Below, piece after piece: positions 15,905 to 25,328 of a DNA stretch of 64,000 bases. Origin of the DNA: Paraburkholderia sp. D15 (GTDB lineage: Bacteria; Pseudomonadota; Gammaproteobacteria; Burkholderiales; Burkholderiaceae); NCBI RefSeq assembly GCF_029910215.1, contig NZ_CP110396.1, positions 372,001-436,000 of the forward strand. Direction: 5' to 3'. Positions within the stretch are counted from its first letter, which is position 1; every line of letters starts with the position of its first letter. Both the position numbers and the translations under genes were made by a program. The notes beneath the pieces were generated by a model. It had not been told where the DNA came from. It ran no database searches and saw only the letters and a list, made by a program, of their open reading frames with translations.

Positions 15905-17791
15905 TCACACTTCGTCGTCCGCGTTCGCCTCGCGCAGCGCGGACGCGGGTGGCAACGCGGGATCGGTCACCGGTCCGCTCATCGGCGCACTCCGCTGCCC
16001 ACTCACCGGCGCCGCCGCGCGGCCCCGATCCAGTTCCGCCTGCTGCCACAGCATCTCCAGCGTGCGCCGCAAACGCGCGGGCGTCACCGGCTTGTGGAGC
16101 ACCGGAATGCCCTGCAGCGCAAGTGCCGTGAGTTCCGCCGACGCCATGTCGCCGGTAATCAGCAAGGTCACCACGCCCTCGTGTCCCGCGCGCGCCAGCG
16201 CATTGCGCACCGCGCTCAGCGCCTGCGCGCCGGTCCGATGATTCGCCAACTGGTAATCGCACAACACCGCATCCGGTACGAAGCCCTGCGCGAGCACCGC
16301 GAGCGCGGCGGCTTCGTCGCGCGCGCCGCGCACGCTGCAACCCCAGCGCGCGAGCAGACTGGCCAGACCCTCGAGTATCGACGGCTCATCGTCGATGCAC
16401 AGCACGCGCCGCCCTTGCGTCGACGGACCGCCCGCCGCCGTCTCGTTCAGACTCGCGACGATGCCGCCCGCCTCGCCCGCCTGCACCGGAAAGCGGAACA
16501 CCGAACCGCGCCCCGGCGCCGAACGCAACTGCAACTCGCCGCCAAGCAGTTCGACGAGACGCTTCACCGTCGGCAAGCCGAGGCCGTGCCCCTGACGCGC
16601 GTCGCGTTGCGGATTGGCGACCTGATAGAACTCCTCGAAGATCTGCTCGTGTTCCCCGGCCGGAATGCCGATGCCCGAATCCCGCACTTCGATATACCCG
16701 CCCCACGCCTGCCCCGCGCGCCGCACGCCGAGCCAGATCGCGCCTTCCTCGGTATAGCGCACAGCGTTCGACAGCAGATTGCTCAGCACGCGCTCCAGCA
16801 AGACCGGATCGTCGTGCACGATCATCGCGGTCGGCGCGATCCGCAGCGCGAGTCCCTTGGCCGCCGCCTGCGGACGATACTGGCTACCGACGCGCTCGAA
16901 CAGTTCGGCGAGCCGGAAGTGCAGCCGGATCACCTGGGTCACGCCGCTTTCGAGCCGCGCGAGATCGAGCACCTGGTTGAACAGCTGATTGAGCGCCTCG
17001 ACGTTGTAGACGATGTGTTCGGCGGTCTTCGCGTGTTGCACGGGCGTCGCCGCCGTGTCGTTCAGCGAAGCGGCGAGCAGACCGATCGCATGCAGGGGCT
17101 GCCGCAGATCGTGACTGGCGGCGGCGAAGAAGCGCGTCTTCGCGAGACTCGCCTCCTCCGCCACATGCTTCTGCTCGGCCAGCGACTCCGCCAGGTACTG
17201 CTGATCCACACGCGCCTGCACGACCTGACGGAACAGCTTGCGATAGCTCATCGCATACACGTTGATCGCGCAGAAGAAGAACGCGAGGACGATCGCGAGA
17301 ATCGTGCGGTCGAACGTATGCGTGCCGAAATGCATGACGATCGACGGAAACAGCAGAAACGGAATCGCGGTGGAAAAATTCAGCAGGTCGAAACCGTTCG
17401 ACATGAACACGCCGCCCGCGAGCGTCACCAGCATCACCGTATGCAGCAACGGCAGATCCGCTTGCGGACTCTGGAACGCGAACCAGATCGCGAGACCCGG
17501 CGCGCTGTAGAGCAGCATGCCGCGCACCGCGTGCAGCACGATCCAGCCGCGCGGCGACGCGAGCCGCGGATAGCGCCGGTTGCAGATCCACAGCGCGAGG
17601 CTGCCGCAATTGGCCGCCGCGTAAAAACCGAAACACGCGACGAATAGCGGCGGCGACGGCACCGCCGGCCAGTAGATCGCCACCAGTACCGCGATCGAAA
17701 ACCAGTGCGTGAAGAACGCGATCGGGTCCTGCGCGTACAGCACACGCACGAGATCTTCGTCGATGGCACGCTGGATCGGGTCGAGCCGCAT
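15905..17791 (-). CDS. hybrid sensor histidine kinase with C-terminal receiver
   Basis: A 628-residue inner-membrane kinase. Six or seven predicted helices occupy about 25-190, with almost no periplasmic domain, then a short coiled coil. The H-box is ASHDLRQPLH with His at 227; the ATPase domain has an N-box (NLLSNAVRY, about 338-346), G1 DSGIGIP (371-377) and G2 GHGLGL (401-406). A receiver domain follows (CIDDEPS at 465, phosphoacceptor D512 in LCDYQL, Lys in LHKPV). The DLRQPLH box belongs to a group of kinases that often pair with NarL-type regulators. It is convergent with the response regulator. The signal could be membrane or redox related given the adjacent oxidase, but that is speculation. 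Confidence 0.9.
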   Translation of the reverse strand: MRLDPIQRAIDEDLVRVLYAQDPIAFFTHWFSIAVLVAIYWPAVPSPPLFVACFGFYAAANCGSLALWICNRRYPRLASPRGWIVLHAVRGMLLYSAPGLAIWFAFQSPQADLPLLHTVMLVTLAGGVFMSNGFDLLNFSTAIPFLLFPSIVMHFGTHTFDRTILAIVLAFFFCAINVYAMSYRKLFRQVVQARVDQQYLAESLAEQKHVAEEASLAKTRFFAAASHDLRQPLHAIGLLAASLNDTAATPVQHAKTAEHIVYNVEALNQLFNQVLDLARLESGVTQVIRLHFRLAELFERVGSQYRPQAAAKGLALRIAPTAMIVHDDPVLLERVLSNLLSNAVRYTEEGAIWLGVRRAGQAWGGYIEVRDSGIGIPAGEHEQIFEEFYQVANPQRDARQGHGLGLPTVKRLVELLGGELQLRSAPGRGSVFRFPVQAGEAGGIVASLNETAAGGPSTQGRRVLCIDDEPSILEGLASLLARWGCSVRGARDEAAALAVLAQGFVPDAVLCDYQLANHRTGAQALSAVRNALARAGHEGVVTLLITGDMASAELTALALQGIPVLHKPVTPARLRRTLEMLWQQAELDRGRAAAPVSGQRSAPMSGPVTDPALPPASALREANADDEV

Positions 17792-18167
17792 CGTGCGGTC
17801 TCCTTATGGGCACGGCACATTCTTGAGTGTGGCGCGGGCTCGGCGAACCGGTCGAACGAAGTGGATATCCGGGACGTGCCGCGCGGGAAGCCTTGCTTTG
17901 CAAGCTGCTTTTCTTCAGATGAATCGCCGGCGTTTCTGCTTAGGTCCTGCTCGGGTCTTACTCGGGGCTTGCTCGGGCCTTACTTTATGCCAGATGGTTT
18001 ACCCGGCAGTTTACCCATCAGCTACCACTTAATCCATATAGGCGAACACGTCTGCGGAAACCATACTGGCTTCACATTCCAGCGCGGTTTCAACGTTTCG
18101 CGAATCACCTGTCCGCCCGCAGCCGGGGCTCGCCGCGCTTCTCGTTTCACCCCCTACGGAGGTTGTC
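17792..18167. other. divergent intergenic region, kinase / sigma-like gene
   Basis: 376 bases between divergent genes. Around 17940-17990 there are imperfect repeats of GCTCGGG with T-rich spacers, and the stretch 18000-18060 is comparatively AT-rich and a likely promoter zone, but I find no convincing -35/-10 pair. CGGAGG at 18158-18163 is the ribosome site of the next gene. Confidence 0.4.
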
Positions 18168-18959
18168 ATGGGCGTAGTTCCGAGCCACGCGTTCGCCCGC
18201 ACACTCGACGACGCGGTCCTGCCCGATCTGTGGCGCAGGCGCACGCGCCTGTCCGGCGACGAAATGGTGTCGATGGTCGAACTGGTCAAGCGCGCGTTGC
18301 GGACCTATCATCCGCTGGAGTTGCAGGCGCTCGGCGACGACAAGGAGGAACTGGTCGCCCAGTTCATTTACGCCAAGGTGTTGCGGCTCGCGCCTGGCCA
18401 CACGGAAACGAGTGCGTGTGCCGAGAGCGCGCCGTCCAACGGCTACGCGTTGTGCGCCTATTTCCGCCGCTACCTGATCGACTGCCTGCGCAGTGCGGGA
18501 CATCAGCGCAACGTGTCGATGGAAAACGACGGCATGGCGCACGAAATCGATCTGCACGCGCAGGCGCTGGAAGACCCGGTGGAAAGCGTGCTGTTGCAAT
18601 ACGGGCTCGACGAAGCGCGCGTACGCGACGCCGCGCGCACGTTCATCGATCGCCTCGACGAACCCGAGCGCATCGTACTGGCGGGCAGTCTCGGCTGGTG
18701 CTCGGAAGCGAAAGGCGGTTTGTCGGCGGTCGCGGCTCAGCATCGGGTGCCCTCGTATCACTATCGCGCCGTCAAACTCGGCGTCACCATGAAAAAGACG
18801 GCCGGCGCGGTGGAATTTTCCAATACGAAGATCGGTCGCTGGCTCACGGACGTACTTGGCATCGACATTGAAATCGAAAACCGCGCGGCGATTCTGCTTG
18901 CGCTGAACCTGCTCGCGGCCGAATCGAGCGAGAGCGAAATGAACGAAGCCGCCGCCTAA
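18168..18959 (+). CDS. diverged sigma-70-like protein
   Basis: A 263-residue protein that I do not recognise with certainty. Residues about 50-110 (ELVAQFIYAKVLRL ... YALCAYFRRYLIDCLRSAG) resemble sigma region 2, and about 160-205 (IDRLDEPERIVLAGSLGW ... SAVAAQHRVPSYHYRAVKLGV) resemble region 4, with the L.EPER start and a recognition-helix-like VPSYHYRAVK. The acidic C-terminus is extra. The gene has a strong ribosome site (GGAGG) and is 53 bases from the giant GMC oxidoreductase gene, probably in one transcript. It could be a dedicated sigma factor or a sigma-derived regulator with lost promoter binding; no anti-sigma gene is adjacent. Confidence 0.5.
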   Translation: MGVVPSHAFARTLDDAVLPDLWRRRTRLSGDEMVSMVELVKRALRTYHPLELQALGDDKEELVAQFIYAKVLRLAPGHTETSACAESAPSNGYALCAYFRRYLIDCLRSAGHQRNVSMENDGMAHEIDLHAQALEDPVESVLLQYGLDEARVRDAARTFIDRLDEPERIVLAGSLGWCSEAKGGLSAVAAQHRVPSYHYRAVKLGVTMKKTAGAVEFSNTKIGRWLTDVLGIDIEIENRAAILLALNLLAAESSESEMNEAAA

Positions 18960-19012
18960 ATGCGCCGGTTGCCGGCCTTTTCCCGCAGTACGTTCCTGAC
19001 GAGGTGCTGTCG

Positions 19013-22000
19013 ATGAATCGTTTATCGAGTCCCGTGACGGCGATCGCGCCGCATTACGACGTGGTGGTGGTGGGGTCCGGCTACGGCGGCGCGATTGCCG
19101 CGAGCCGCATGGCGCGCGCGGGCTTGCGCGTGTGCGTGCTCGAACGCGGCCGCGAATTCATGGCCGGCGAGTATCCGCGCACGCCGTTCCAGGGCGCCGA
19201 AGAGGTGCAGTACAACACGGCGCTGGCGCAGATCGGCTCGCCGCTCGCGTTGCTCGAGGTGCACGTGAACGACGACGTCAACGCGGTGGTCGGCTGCGGT
19301 CTGGGCGGCACCTCGTTGATCAACGCGAACGTCGCGCTCGAAGCCGACCCGCGCGTGTGGGACGATCCGCGCTGGCCGCGCGCGCTGCGCGACGATCAGG
19401 CGGGCCGCGATACCGGCTACGCGCTCGCGCGCGCGATGCTGCAACCGTCGCCGGTGCCAGATGCCTATCCGCCGCTGCCCAAACTCCAGGCACTCGAAAA
19501 ATCGGCGCGCGCGCTCGGCATGGCCGGCCGTTTCAGCCGCCCGCCGGTCACCGTCACGTTCGAGGACCGCGTCAACGTGGCGGGCGTCGCACAGCATGCC
19601 TGCGTCGGTTGCGGCGACTGCAATTCGGGCTGCAATTACGACGCGAAAAACTCCACGCACATGAACTATCTGCCCGATGCGGTCGCGCACGGCGCGCAGA
19701 TCTTCACGGGCGCGGCCGTGCATTCGGTGCTGCGCGACGCGGCGACGCAAACGTGGACCGTGCGCTATCAACTGGTGAGTCTCGGCCGCGAAAGCTACGG
19801 TGCACCGGATCTGTTCGTGAGCGCGGACGTGGTCATCGTGTCGGCCGGCACGATCGGTTCGACCGCGCTGCTGCTACGTTCGCGCGACGCGGGTCTGACC
19901 GTCTCCGCGCAGCTCGGCGAGCATTTCACCGGCAACGGCGACGTGCTCGCCTTCGCCTACAACACCGACGACACGATCAACGGCGTCGGCTGGGGCGCGC
20001 ATACGCCCGGGCAGATTCCGCCGGTCGGGCCGACCATCGCCGGCTTGATCGATCATCGCGATACGCCGAATCTGCGTGACGGTTTCGTCATCGAGGAAGG
20101 CTCGCTGGCCGGACCGGTCGGCGCGGCGCTGGTCGGTCTGCTCGGCGCCGCCGCGCCGCTCGAAGGCGTCGACGCGGGCGGGCCGCCGGGCGCCGACAGT
20201 CGGCTCGCGTACGACGCGCGGGTGCTCGAAAGCTACCTGCGCGGCCCATATCGCGGTGCGCTGAATCACACGCAAAGCTATCTCGTGATGGCGCACGACG
20301 ACGAAAGCGGCCAGATCCACGTCGACCCACGTGGCCAGCCGCGCATCGCGTGGCCGAACGCGGGCAGGCAGCCCATCTTTCAGACCGTCGAGCGAACGCT
20401 CGAACACGCAACCGCGCCGCTCGGCGGCAAGTATCTGCGCAATCCGATCTCGACCGCGATCGCCGGCAACCGCACGGTCACCGTGCACCCGCTCGGCGGC
20501 TGCGGGATGGGCGAAGATGCGCAGCACGGCGTGGTCGATCACATGGGCCGCGTGTTCAGCGGCGCGGCCGGCTCGGCGGTGCACGACGGCCTGTACGTGA
20601 TGGACGGCGCGGTGATGCCGATGTCGCTCGGCGTCAATCCGCTGCTGACGATCTCGGCGCTGGCCGAGCGCAATTGCGCGCTGCTCGCGGCCTCGCGTGG
20701 GCGGCAGATCGACTACACGGCCAAAGGCACGGCCGCGCCGCCGCCCGCGCCGAAGATCGGCCTGCGGTTTACGGAAACGATGATCGGCACCTACACGCCG
20801 GCCAACGCGCCCGCGGCGCTGGCCGAGGCGGATGCCAACGCTGCCCCGAGCGCCACGAGCCCGATCGAATTCACGCTCACCGTCGAATCGGACGATCTCG
20901 CCGACATGCTCGCCAATCCGCAGCATCTCGCGCACACCGCCGGCACGCTGACCTGTCCCGCGCTGTCCGCGCAGCCGATGACGATCGTCGACGGCACGTT
21001 CAATCTGTTCGTGGTCAACGCGTCGGATGTCGACGAGCGCAACATGAATTACCGCATGACGCTCGAATCGACCGAAGGCAAAACGTATACGCTGACCGGG
21101 CAGAAGATCATCACGCGCACGTCGCCGATCAACCTGTGGGCGCAAACCAATACGCTGTACGCCGAGCTTCGCACGGGCACTCGAACAGACGGTCCGCTAC
21201 TCGGCAAGGCGACGCTGATCATCACGCCGGAAAATTTCCTCAAGCAGCAACGCACGCTCGAAGTCACCAACACACCCGATCTCGCGACGCGTCTCGACTG
21301 GACGCTGAAATTCGGCAAGTTCTTCGCGGGCGTGCTGTTCACCGAATACGGCGGCGTGGCCGCGCCGCTGCAATTCGTCGAGACGACGGCGACGCCGCGC
21401 ATCAAGCGCGCGTTGCGCGCGCCGGCCCCGCAGACCACCTACTTCGATACGCCCGACGGCACCACCTTGCGGCTCACGCGCTACGCCGATCCGGCCGCGG
21501 CGAAACCGTTGCGGCCGTTGTTGATGATTCACGGCTCGGGCGTGTCCAGCCGCATCTTCTCGACGGATCTGATCGCGACCAACCTCGTCGAGTATCTGTG
21601 CGCGTGCGGCTACGACGTGTGGCTCGTCGATCTGCGCGTCAGCATCGAATTGCCGAGCGTGCTGGTGCCGGCCAACGTCGACGAGGTGGCGCGCGAGGAC
21701 ATTCCCGCCGCCGTCGCGAAGGTCCGCGAGCTGACCGGCGCCGCGCAGATTCAGGTGCTTGGCCACTGCATGGGCGGCCTCGCGTTGAGCATGTCGCTGC
21801 TCGCGGGTCTGCAAGGCGTGCGCTCGGCGCTGATCTCGCAGGTCGCCGCGCACCCGGTGCCGGGCACGCTGCAGAAGATCAAGGCGGGGCTCCATATCCC
21901 GGGCATCATGCAGCACCTCGGCGTGCGCGATCTGACCGCTTACACGCAGCATCGCGCATGGCCGGACAATCTGCTCGACGAAGCGCTGCGCCTTTATCCC

Positions 22001-22450
22001 ATCGATCACGACGAGGGCTGCGGCAACCCGATCTGTCATCGCGCGACGTTCCTCTACGGGCTGCTGTACGAACACGCGAAGCTGAACGAGACGCTGCACG
22101 AGAATCTGCAGGAGTTGTTCGGCATTCACGACATCGAGGTGTTCAGGCATCTCGCCGCGATGGTGCGGGCCGGCAGGATCGTCGATGCCGAAGGCGAGGA
22201 CCTGTATCTCGGCGGTGCGAGAGGACTGGAAGGTCTGCGCCTGCCGATCGGATTCATTCACGGCGAAAGGAACGAGACGTATCTGCCCAAAAGCACGCAA
22301 CTGACGTTCGACATGCTGACGCGAGCGTTCCCGGAGCAGCCTTACGAAAGGCATCTGATTCCGGGGTATGGCCACATCGACTGTATTTTCGGCAAGGATG
22401 CGGCGGCGGACGTGTATCCGGTGATCGCGCGGTATCTGGACGCGCATTGA
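19013..22450 (+). CDS. GMC oxidoreductase fused to alpha/beta hydrolase (cholesterol-oxidase-like)
   Basis: A 1145-residue two-enzyme protein. Residues 1-570 are a GMC flavoenzyme: FAD motif VVVGSGYGGAIAA (21-26), CGLGGTSLINANVAL, a Cys-rich CVGCGDCNSGCNYDAKNS loop, and the active-site end HPLGGCGMG with NPLLTISALAERN. This is the cholesterol-oxidase-like branch. About 600-745 is a beta-rich linker domain. About 800-1145 is an alpha/beta hydrolase with MIHGSGVSSRIF, nucleophile elbow GHCMGG (Cys919) and catalytic His1121 in YGHID. The nucleophile is Cys rather than Ser, as in PHA synthases and dienelactone hydrolase. No signal peptide is evident. ATG 19013 is chosen, with GAGG eight bases upstream. 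Substrate unknown; a sterol- or lipid-like alcohol is plausible. Confidence 0.85.
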   Translation: MNRLSSPVTAIAPHYDVVVVGSGYGGAIAASRMARAGLRVCVLERGREFMAGEYPRTPFQGAEEVQYNTALAQIGSPLALLEVHVNDDVNAVVGCGLGGTSLINANVALEADPRVWDDPRWPRALRDDQAGRDTGYALARAMLQPSPVPDAYPPLPKLQALEKSARALGMAGRFSRPPVTVTFEDRVNVAGVAQHACVGCGDCNSGCNYDAKNSTHMNYLPDAVAHGAQIFTGAAVHSVLRDAATQTWTVRYQLVSLGRESYGAPDLFVSADVVIVSAGTIGSTALLLRSRDAGLTVSAQLGEHFTGNGDVLAFAYNTDDTINGVGWGAHTPGQIPPVGPTIAGLIDHRDTPNLRDGFVIEEGSLAGPVGAALVGLLGAAAPLEGVDAGGPPGADSRLAYDARVLESYLRGPYRGALNHTQSYLVMAHDDESGQIHVDPRGQPRIAWPNAGRQPIFQTVERTLEHATAPLGGKYLRNPISTAIAGNRTVTVHPLGGCGMGEDAQHGVVDHMGRVFSGAAGSAVHDGLYVMDGAVMPMSLGVNPLLTISALAERNCALLAASRGRQIDYTAKGTAAPPPAPKIGLRFTETMIGTYTPANAPAALAEADANAAPSATSPIEFTLTVESDDLADMLANPQHLAHTAGTLTCPALSAQPMTIVDGTFNLFVVNASDVDERNMNYRMTLESTEGKTYTLTGQKIITRTSPINLWAQTNTLYAELRTGTRTDGPLLGKATLIITPENFLKQQRTLEVTNTPDLATRLDWTLKFGKFFAGVLFTEYGGVAAPLQFVETTATPRIKRALRAPAPQTTYFDTPDGTTLRLTRYADPAAAKPLRPLLMIHGSGVSSRIFSTDLIATNLVEYLCACGYDVWLVDLRVSIELPSVLVPANVDEVAREDIPAAVAKVRELTGAAQIQVLGHCMGGLALSMSLLAGLQGVRSALISQVAAHPVPGTLQKIKAGLHIPGIMQHLGVRDLTAYTQHRAWPDNLLDEALRLYPIDHDEGCGNPICHRATFLYGLLYEHAKLNETLHENLQELFGIHDIEVFRHLAAMVRAGRIVDAEGEDLYLGGARGLEGLRLPIGFIHGERNETYLPKSTQLTFDMLTRAFPEQPYERHLIPGYGHIDCIFGKDAAADVYPVIARYLDAH

Positions 22451-22531
22451 CGCAACGGCGAGTTCGACGCACGAGCACGGCGGGTTGCGCCGCCCTGCCC
22501 GTTACCCTGCTCGACGACCTCCCCGTCGCGC

Positions 22532-23944
22532 TCAGAACAACTTGCCGGGATTCAGGATACCGTGCGGGTCCAGCGCGCGTTTGATCGCGTGCATGGCGGC
22601 CAGCTCCGCCGGCGAACGCGAGATCGGCAGGAACTCGCGTTTGAGCAAGCCGATGCCGTGTTCCGCCGACACCGAACCTTGCAACGGCCCGAGCATCTCG
22701 TAGACGAATGCGTACACCGCGTGATGCGTGACGCCGGGAACCGAGTGGCCGTCGACGGTCACATGCAGATTCGAATCGCCGATATGCCCGAAGAAATACG
22801 ACGCGTTGCCCGGCCAGCGCTCGTCGAGCGCGGCCCGGCAACGCTCGACGAACGCGCCGATTTCGCCGATCGGCAAACTCACGTCGAAGTTGATCGCGTC
22901 GAGCCGCACCGGAAACTCGGCGGTGCATTCGCGAATCGCCCACAGTGCGCGCGTGTCGGCCACCGACTGCGCGATCACCGCGTCGCGGATCGCGCCCGCG
23001 TCGAGCGCATCGGTCAACGTGCCGGCGAAGCGTTCGCCGTCGTCGTCCGCATCGAAACTCGCGTGCTCGATCAGCGCGTACAGCGGATGCGGCGCGTCGA
23101 ACGGCGAGCGCGTGCCCGTCAGCTTCACGCCGAAGTCGTAGAAATCCGGCCACATTATTTCGAACGCGCCGATGTCGTTGCCGAAGCGCGTCGCGAGGCG
23201 GCGCAGCAGGCTGACGGCGGCAGCGTAGTCGCCGAGCGCGACCAGTGCCGTATGCCGTGCCGCCCGGCGCGGATGCAGACGCAACACGGCCCGCGTGATC
23301 ACGCCAAGCGTGCCCTCTGAACCGATGAACCAGTGCTTCAGGTCGTAACCCGTATTGTTCTTCACCATCTTGCCGAGCGAAGTCAGCACGTCGCCGTTCG
23401 CGAGCACCACTTCGAGCCCGAGCACCTGGTCGCGCGCGGTGCCCGACTGGATCACGCGATTGCCGCCCGCATTGGTCGCGAGATTGCCGCCGATCTGGCA
23501 CGAGCCGCGCGCGCCGAGATCGAGCGCGAGTTCGAAGCCCGCCTCGGCGGCGGCTTCCTGCGCCGTCTGCAAGGTCGTGCCGGCGCGCACCGTGAGCGTG
23601 GCCGACGCAGCGTCCACCTCTTCGACCCCGCTTAATCGTTCCAGCGACAACGCGATATCCGTGGCCCGCGCGATTGCGCCGCCCGCGAGTCCCGTCATCC
23701 CGCCTTGCGGCACCACGGGCTGATACGCGGCGTGGCAGATGGCCAGCGCGCGCGCCACCTCCTGCGTGGTACGCGGCAGCAGCAAGGCGGCCGGACGCGT
23801 CGGTTCGTGGCGCGTCCAGTCAGTCAGCGCGCGTTCGCCGATCTGCTCGTCCACGCGCACCGCATCGTCGCCGAGTGCGGCGCGCAATGCGTCGAGTGTG
23901 TTTGCGAGCGGCGCGGTGCGCTGGGTGTTTGCTTCGTCGATCAT
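22532..23944 (-). CDS. FAD-binding 2-hydroxyacid dehydrogenase (GlcD/D2HGDH/D-lactate type)
   Basis: A 470-residue flavoprotein of the vanillyl-alcohol-oxidase fold. The FAD-binding half has VVPQGGMTGLAGGA, LGARGSCQIGGNLATNAGGNRVIQSG and GSEGTLGVITRAVLRLHP; the cap domain ends with the metal-binding FGHIGDSNLHV and SAEHGIGLLKREFL, and the C-terminus is the usual LDPHGILNPGKLF. Relatives oxidise D-lactate, D-2-hydroxyglutarate or glycolate, passing electrons to a carrier. It lies 52 bases after the 2OG oxygenase gene and is probably co-transcribed with it. Which 2-hydroxyacid is oxidised cannot be read from sequence. Confidence 0.88.
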   Translation of the reverse strand: MIDEANTQRTAPLANTLDALRAALGDDAVRVDEQIGERALTDWTRHEPTRPAALLLPRTTQEVARALAICHAAYQPVVPQGGMTGLAGGAIARATDIALSLERLSGVEEVDAASATLTVRAGTTLQTAQEAAAEAGFELALDLGARGSCQIGGNLATNAGGNRVIQSGTARDQVLGLEVVLANGDVLTSLGKMVKNNTGYDLKHWFIGSEGTLGVITRAVLRLHPRRAARHTALVALGDYAAAVSLLRRLATRFGNDIGAFEIMWPDFYDFGVKLTGTRSPFDAPHPLYALIEHASFDADDDGERFAGTLTDALDAGAIRDAVIAQSVADTRALWAIRECTAEFPVRLDAINFDVSLPIGEIGAFVERCRAALDERWPGNASYFFGHIGDSNLHVTVDGHSVPGVTHHAVYAFVYEMLGPLQGSVSAEHGIGLLKREFLPISRSPAELAAMHAIKRALDPHGILNPGKLF

Positions 23945-23996
23945 GCCGTGTTCCTTGCGCAGCCTCGCCGGCTACGCGGTTCTTTCCGTTGCGGTC

Positions 23997-24983
23997 TCAT
24001 TCGCTGCCGGTGCTCGCTTCCTGCGCGCGTTTTTTCCGGTAACCCATCGAGTCGTTGATGCGCCCGAGAATATAGTCGCCCGCCGCAACCGGCGGGTACT
24101 TGACCTCGTCGTCCCGTGCACCGAGATCGCGCGGATCGACGAGCGCGCCGTAGGTGGGATCGTAGAACGTCGCGATCGAATAGCGCTCGCGTCCCGATGC
24201 GTTGATCACGCGATGCAGCGTCGAGCGAAAGCGGTCGTTGGTCCAGCGCGCGAGCAGATCGCCGACGTTCACCACGAAGCTGCCTTCGACCGGCGGCGCA
24301 TCGACCCACGTATCGTTGGCGATCTCGCGCACCTGCAGGCCGCCCACCTGATCCTGCCACAGCAGCGTGATGCAACCGTAGTCCGTATGCGGCGCGACGC
24401 CGAACTGATCGGCGTCCGATTGGGGCGGCTGCGGCGGATAGTAGACCATCTGCGTGCGCTGCATCCGCTTCGTGTAGCGCGGTGCGAAGAAATCTTCCGC
24501 CACGCCGAGACTCGCCGCGACCGCGCGCAACAGATCGGCGCCGCATGCGCCAACCGCCTCGTAATAGCCATACAGCGCGGGGCGCAACTGCGGCATGAAG
24601 TCCGGCCAGTTGTTCGGCCCGCGCAAGGCCTGACCGGCGAGCACGTCGGGATCGTCCTCCGGCAGTTCGAGGCCGATGCTGAAGAACTCCTTGTAGTCGG
24701 GACGCTTGGCCTGGTACATGGTCGCATCGCCCAACGCATTGAAACCGCGATGCCGGTGATTGACCGCCGCGCGCCGTTTGGTCTCCGGCGCAAACGCGAA
24801 GAACGTGCGCGCAGCGTGCTGCGCGGCATCGATCGACGCTTGCGGCACCCCGTGATTGACGATGTAGAAGAAGCCGATCGTCGTGCACGCAGCGCGGATT
24901 TCACGCGCCACGCGTTGCATGGCGTGTGGATCGCCCGCGCGCACGCCGGCGAGATCGATGATCGGAATATGGGTCACAGGCAT
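23997..24983 (-). CDS. isopenicillin-N-synthase-family 2OG-Fe(II) oxygenase
   Basis: A 328-residue non-heme iron enzyme. The N-terminal DIOX_N part has IPIIDLAGVRAG and GFFYIVNHGVP; the jelly roll carries HTDYGCITLL (His and Asp iron ligands), the distal His in RSTLHRVIN and the 2-oxoglutarate-binding RYSIATF. Length is normal. It is divergent from the ABC transporter operon starting at 25329 and precedes the FAD dehydrogenase, so the three units probably act on one compound. Bacterial members of this family act on amino acid derivatives, purines or plant-type compounds; the substrate here is unknown. Confidence 0.88.
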   Translation of the reverse strand: MPVTHIPIIDLAGVRAGDPHAMQRVAREIRAACTTIGFFYIVNHGVPQASIDAAQHAARTFFAFAPETKRRAAVNHRHRGFNALGDATMYQAKRPDYKEFFSIGLELPEDDPDVLAGQALRGPNNWPDFMPQLRPALYGYYEAVGACGADLLRAVAASLGVAEDFFAPRYTKRMQRTQMVYYPPQPPQSDADQFGVAPHTDYGCITLLWQDQVGGLQVREIANDTWVDAPPVEGSFVVNVGDLLARWTNDRFRSTLHRVINASGRERYSIATFYDPTYGALVDPRDLGARDDEVKYPPVAAGDYILGRINDSMGYRKKRAQEASTGSE

Positions 24984-25108
24984 TGCTTGGCTCCCTGAAA
25001 GGCCGCTGCAATCAACACATCAATCAACACGTGAATCGGCAGACGAATGCGCGCGCCTGGCGGCACGCCCATCCGCGCACGAAGCGCGTCGCGCCTCATC
25101 CCTCCGAC

Positions 25109-25120
25109 GTTGTATATACC
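25109..25120. promoter_or_regulatory. HutC-type operator-like site, oxygenase/ABC divergent region
   Basis: GTTGTATATACC contains the palindromic core GTATATAC with the TTGTATA half typical of operators bound by HutC-type GntR regulators. It lies 126 bases upstream of the oxygenase start, within the 345-base divergent region 24984-25328. Confidence 0.5.
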
Positions 25121-25243
25121 GCCAAAAGCGCGCTCGCAAGCTGCGTTGCAATGCGCGCCGCGCTCGTGCTTCGCACGCGGACGGTGCATGACGTTAGGGC
25201 TTTTCTCTACTCGCGCGTTTATTTATTTCGCGCGAAAAACGCG

Positions 25244-25251
25244 GTATATAC
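25244..25251. promoter_or_regulatory. second GTATATAC site before the ABC operon
   Basis: A second perfect GTATATAC palindrome, with flanks CG-G and T, sits 78 bases before the substrate-binding-protein start in an AT-richer stretch (25200-25260) that is likely the promoter. Together with the site at 25109 it suggests control by one of the two nearby UTRA regulators. Confidence 0.45.
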
Positions 25252-25328
25252 TGCCTCGCATGACTCGCGCCGGCCCGCGACATGGGCGCCGTTTTCGCGC
25301 GACACCGCTTTGCCAACCGGAGAATCCC

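Noticed and set aside
20350..22584. Very long open frame (744 codons) in a second frame of the GMC/hydrolase gene
   Set aside because: Arg/Ala/Asp-rich translation with no family motif, overlapping a gene with clear domains; a product of high GC at third positions.
22532..24983. Oxygenase and dehydrogenase as a beta-lactam or known antibiotic pathway
   Set aside because: The isopenicillin-N-synthase name is only a family label; no peptide synthetase or other biosynthetic gene is nearby.
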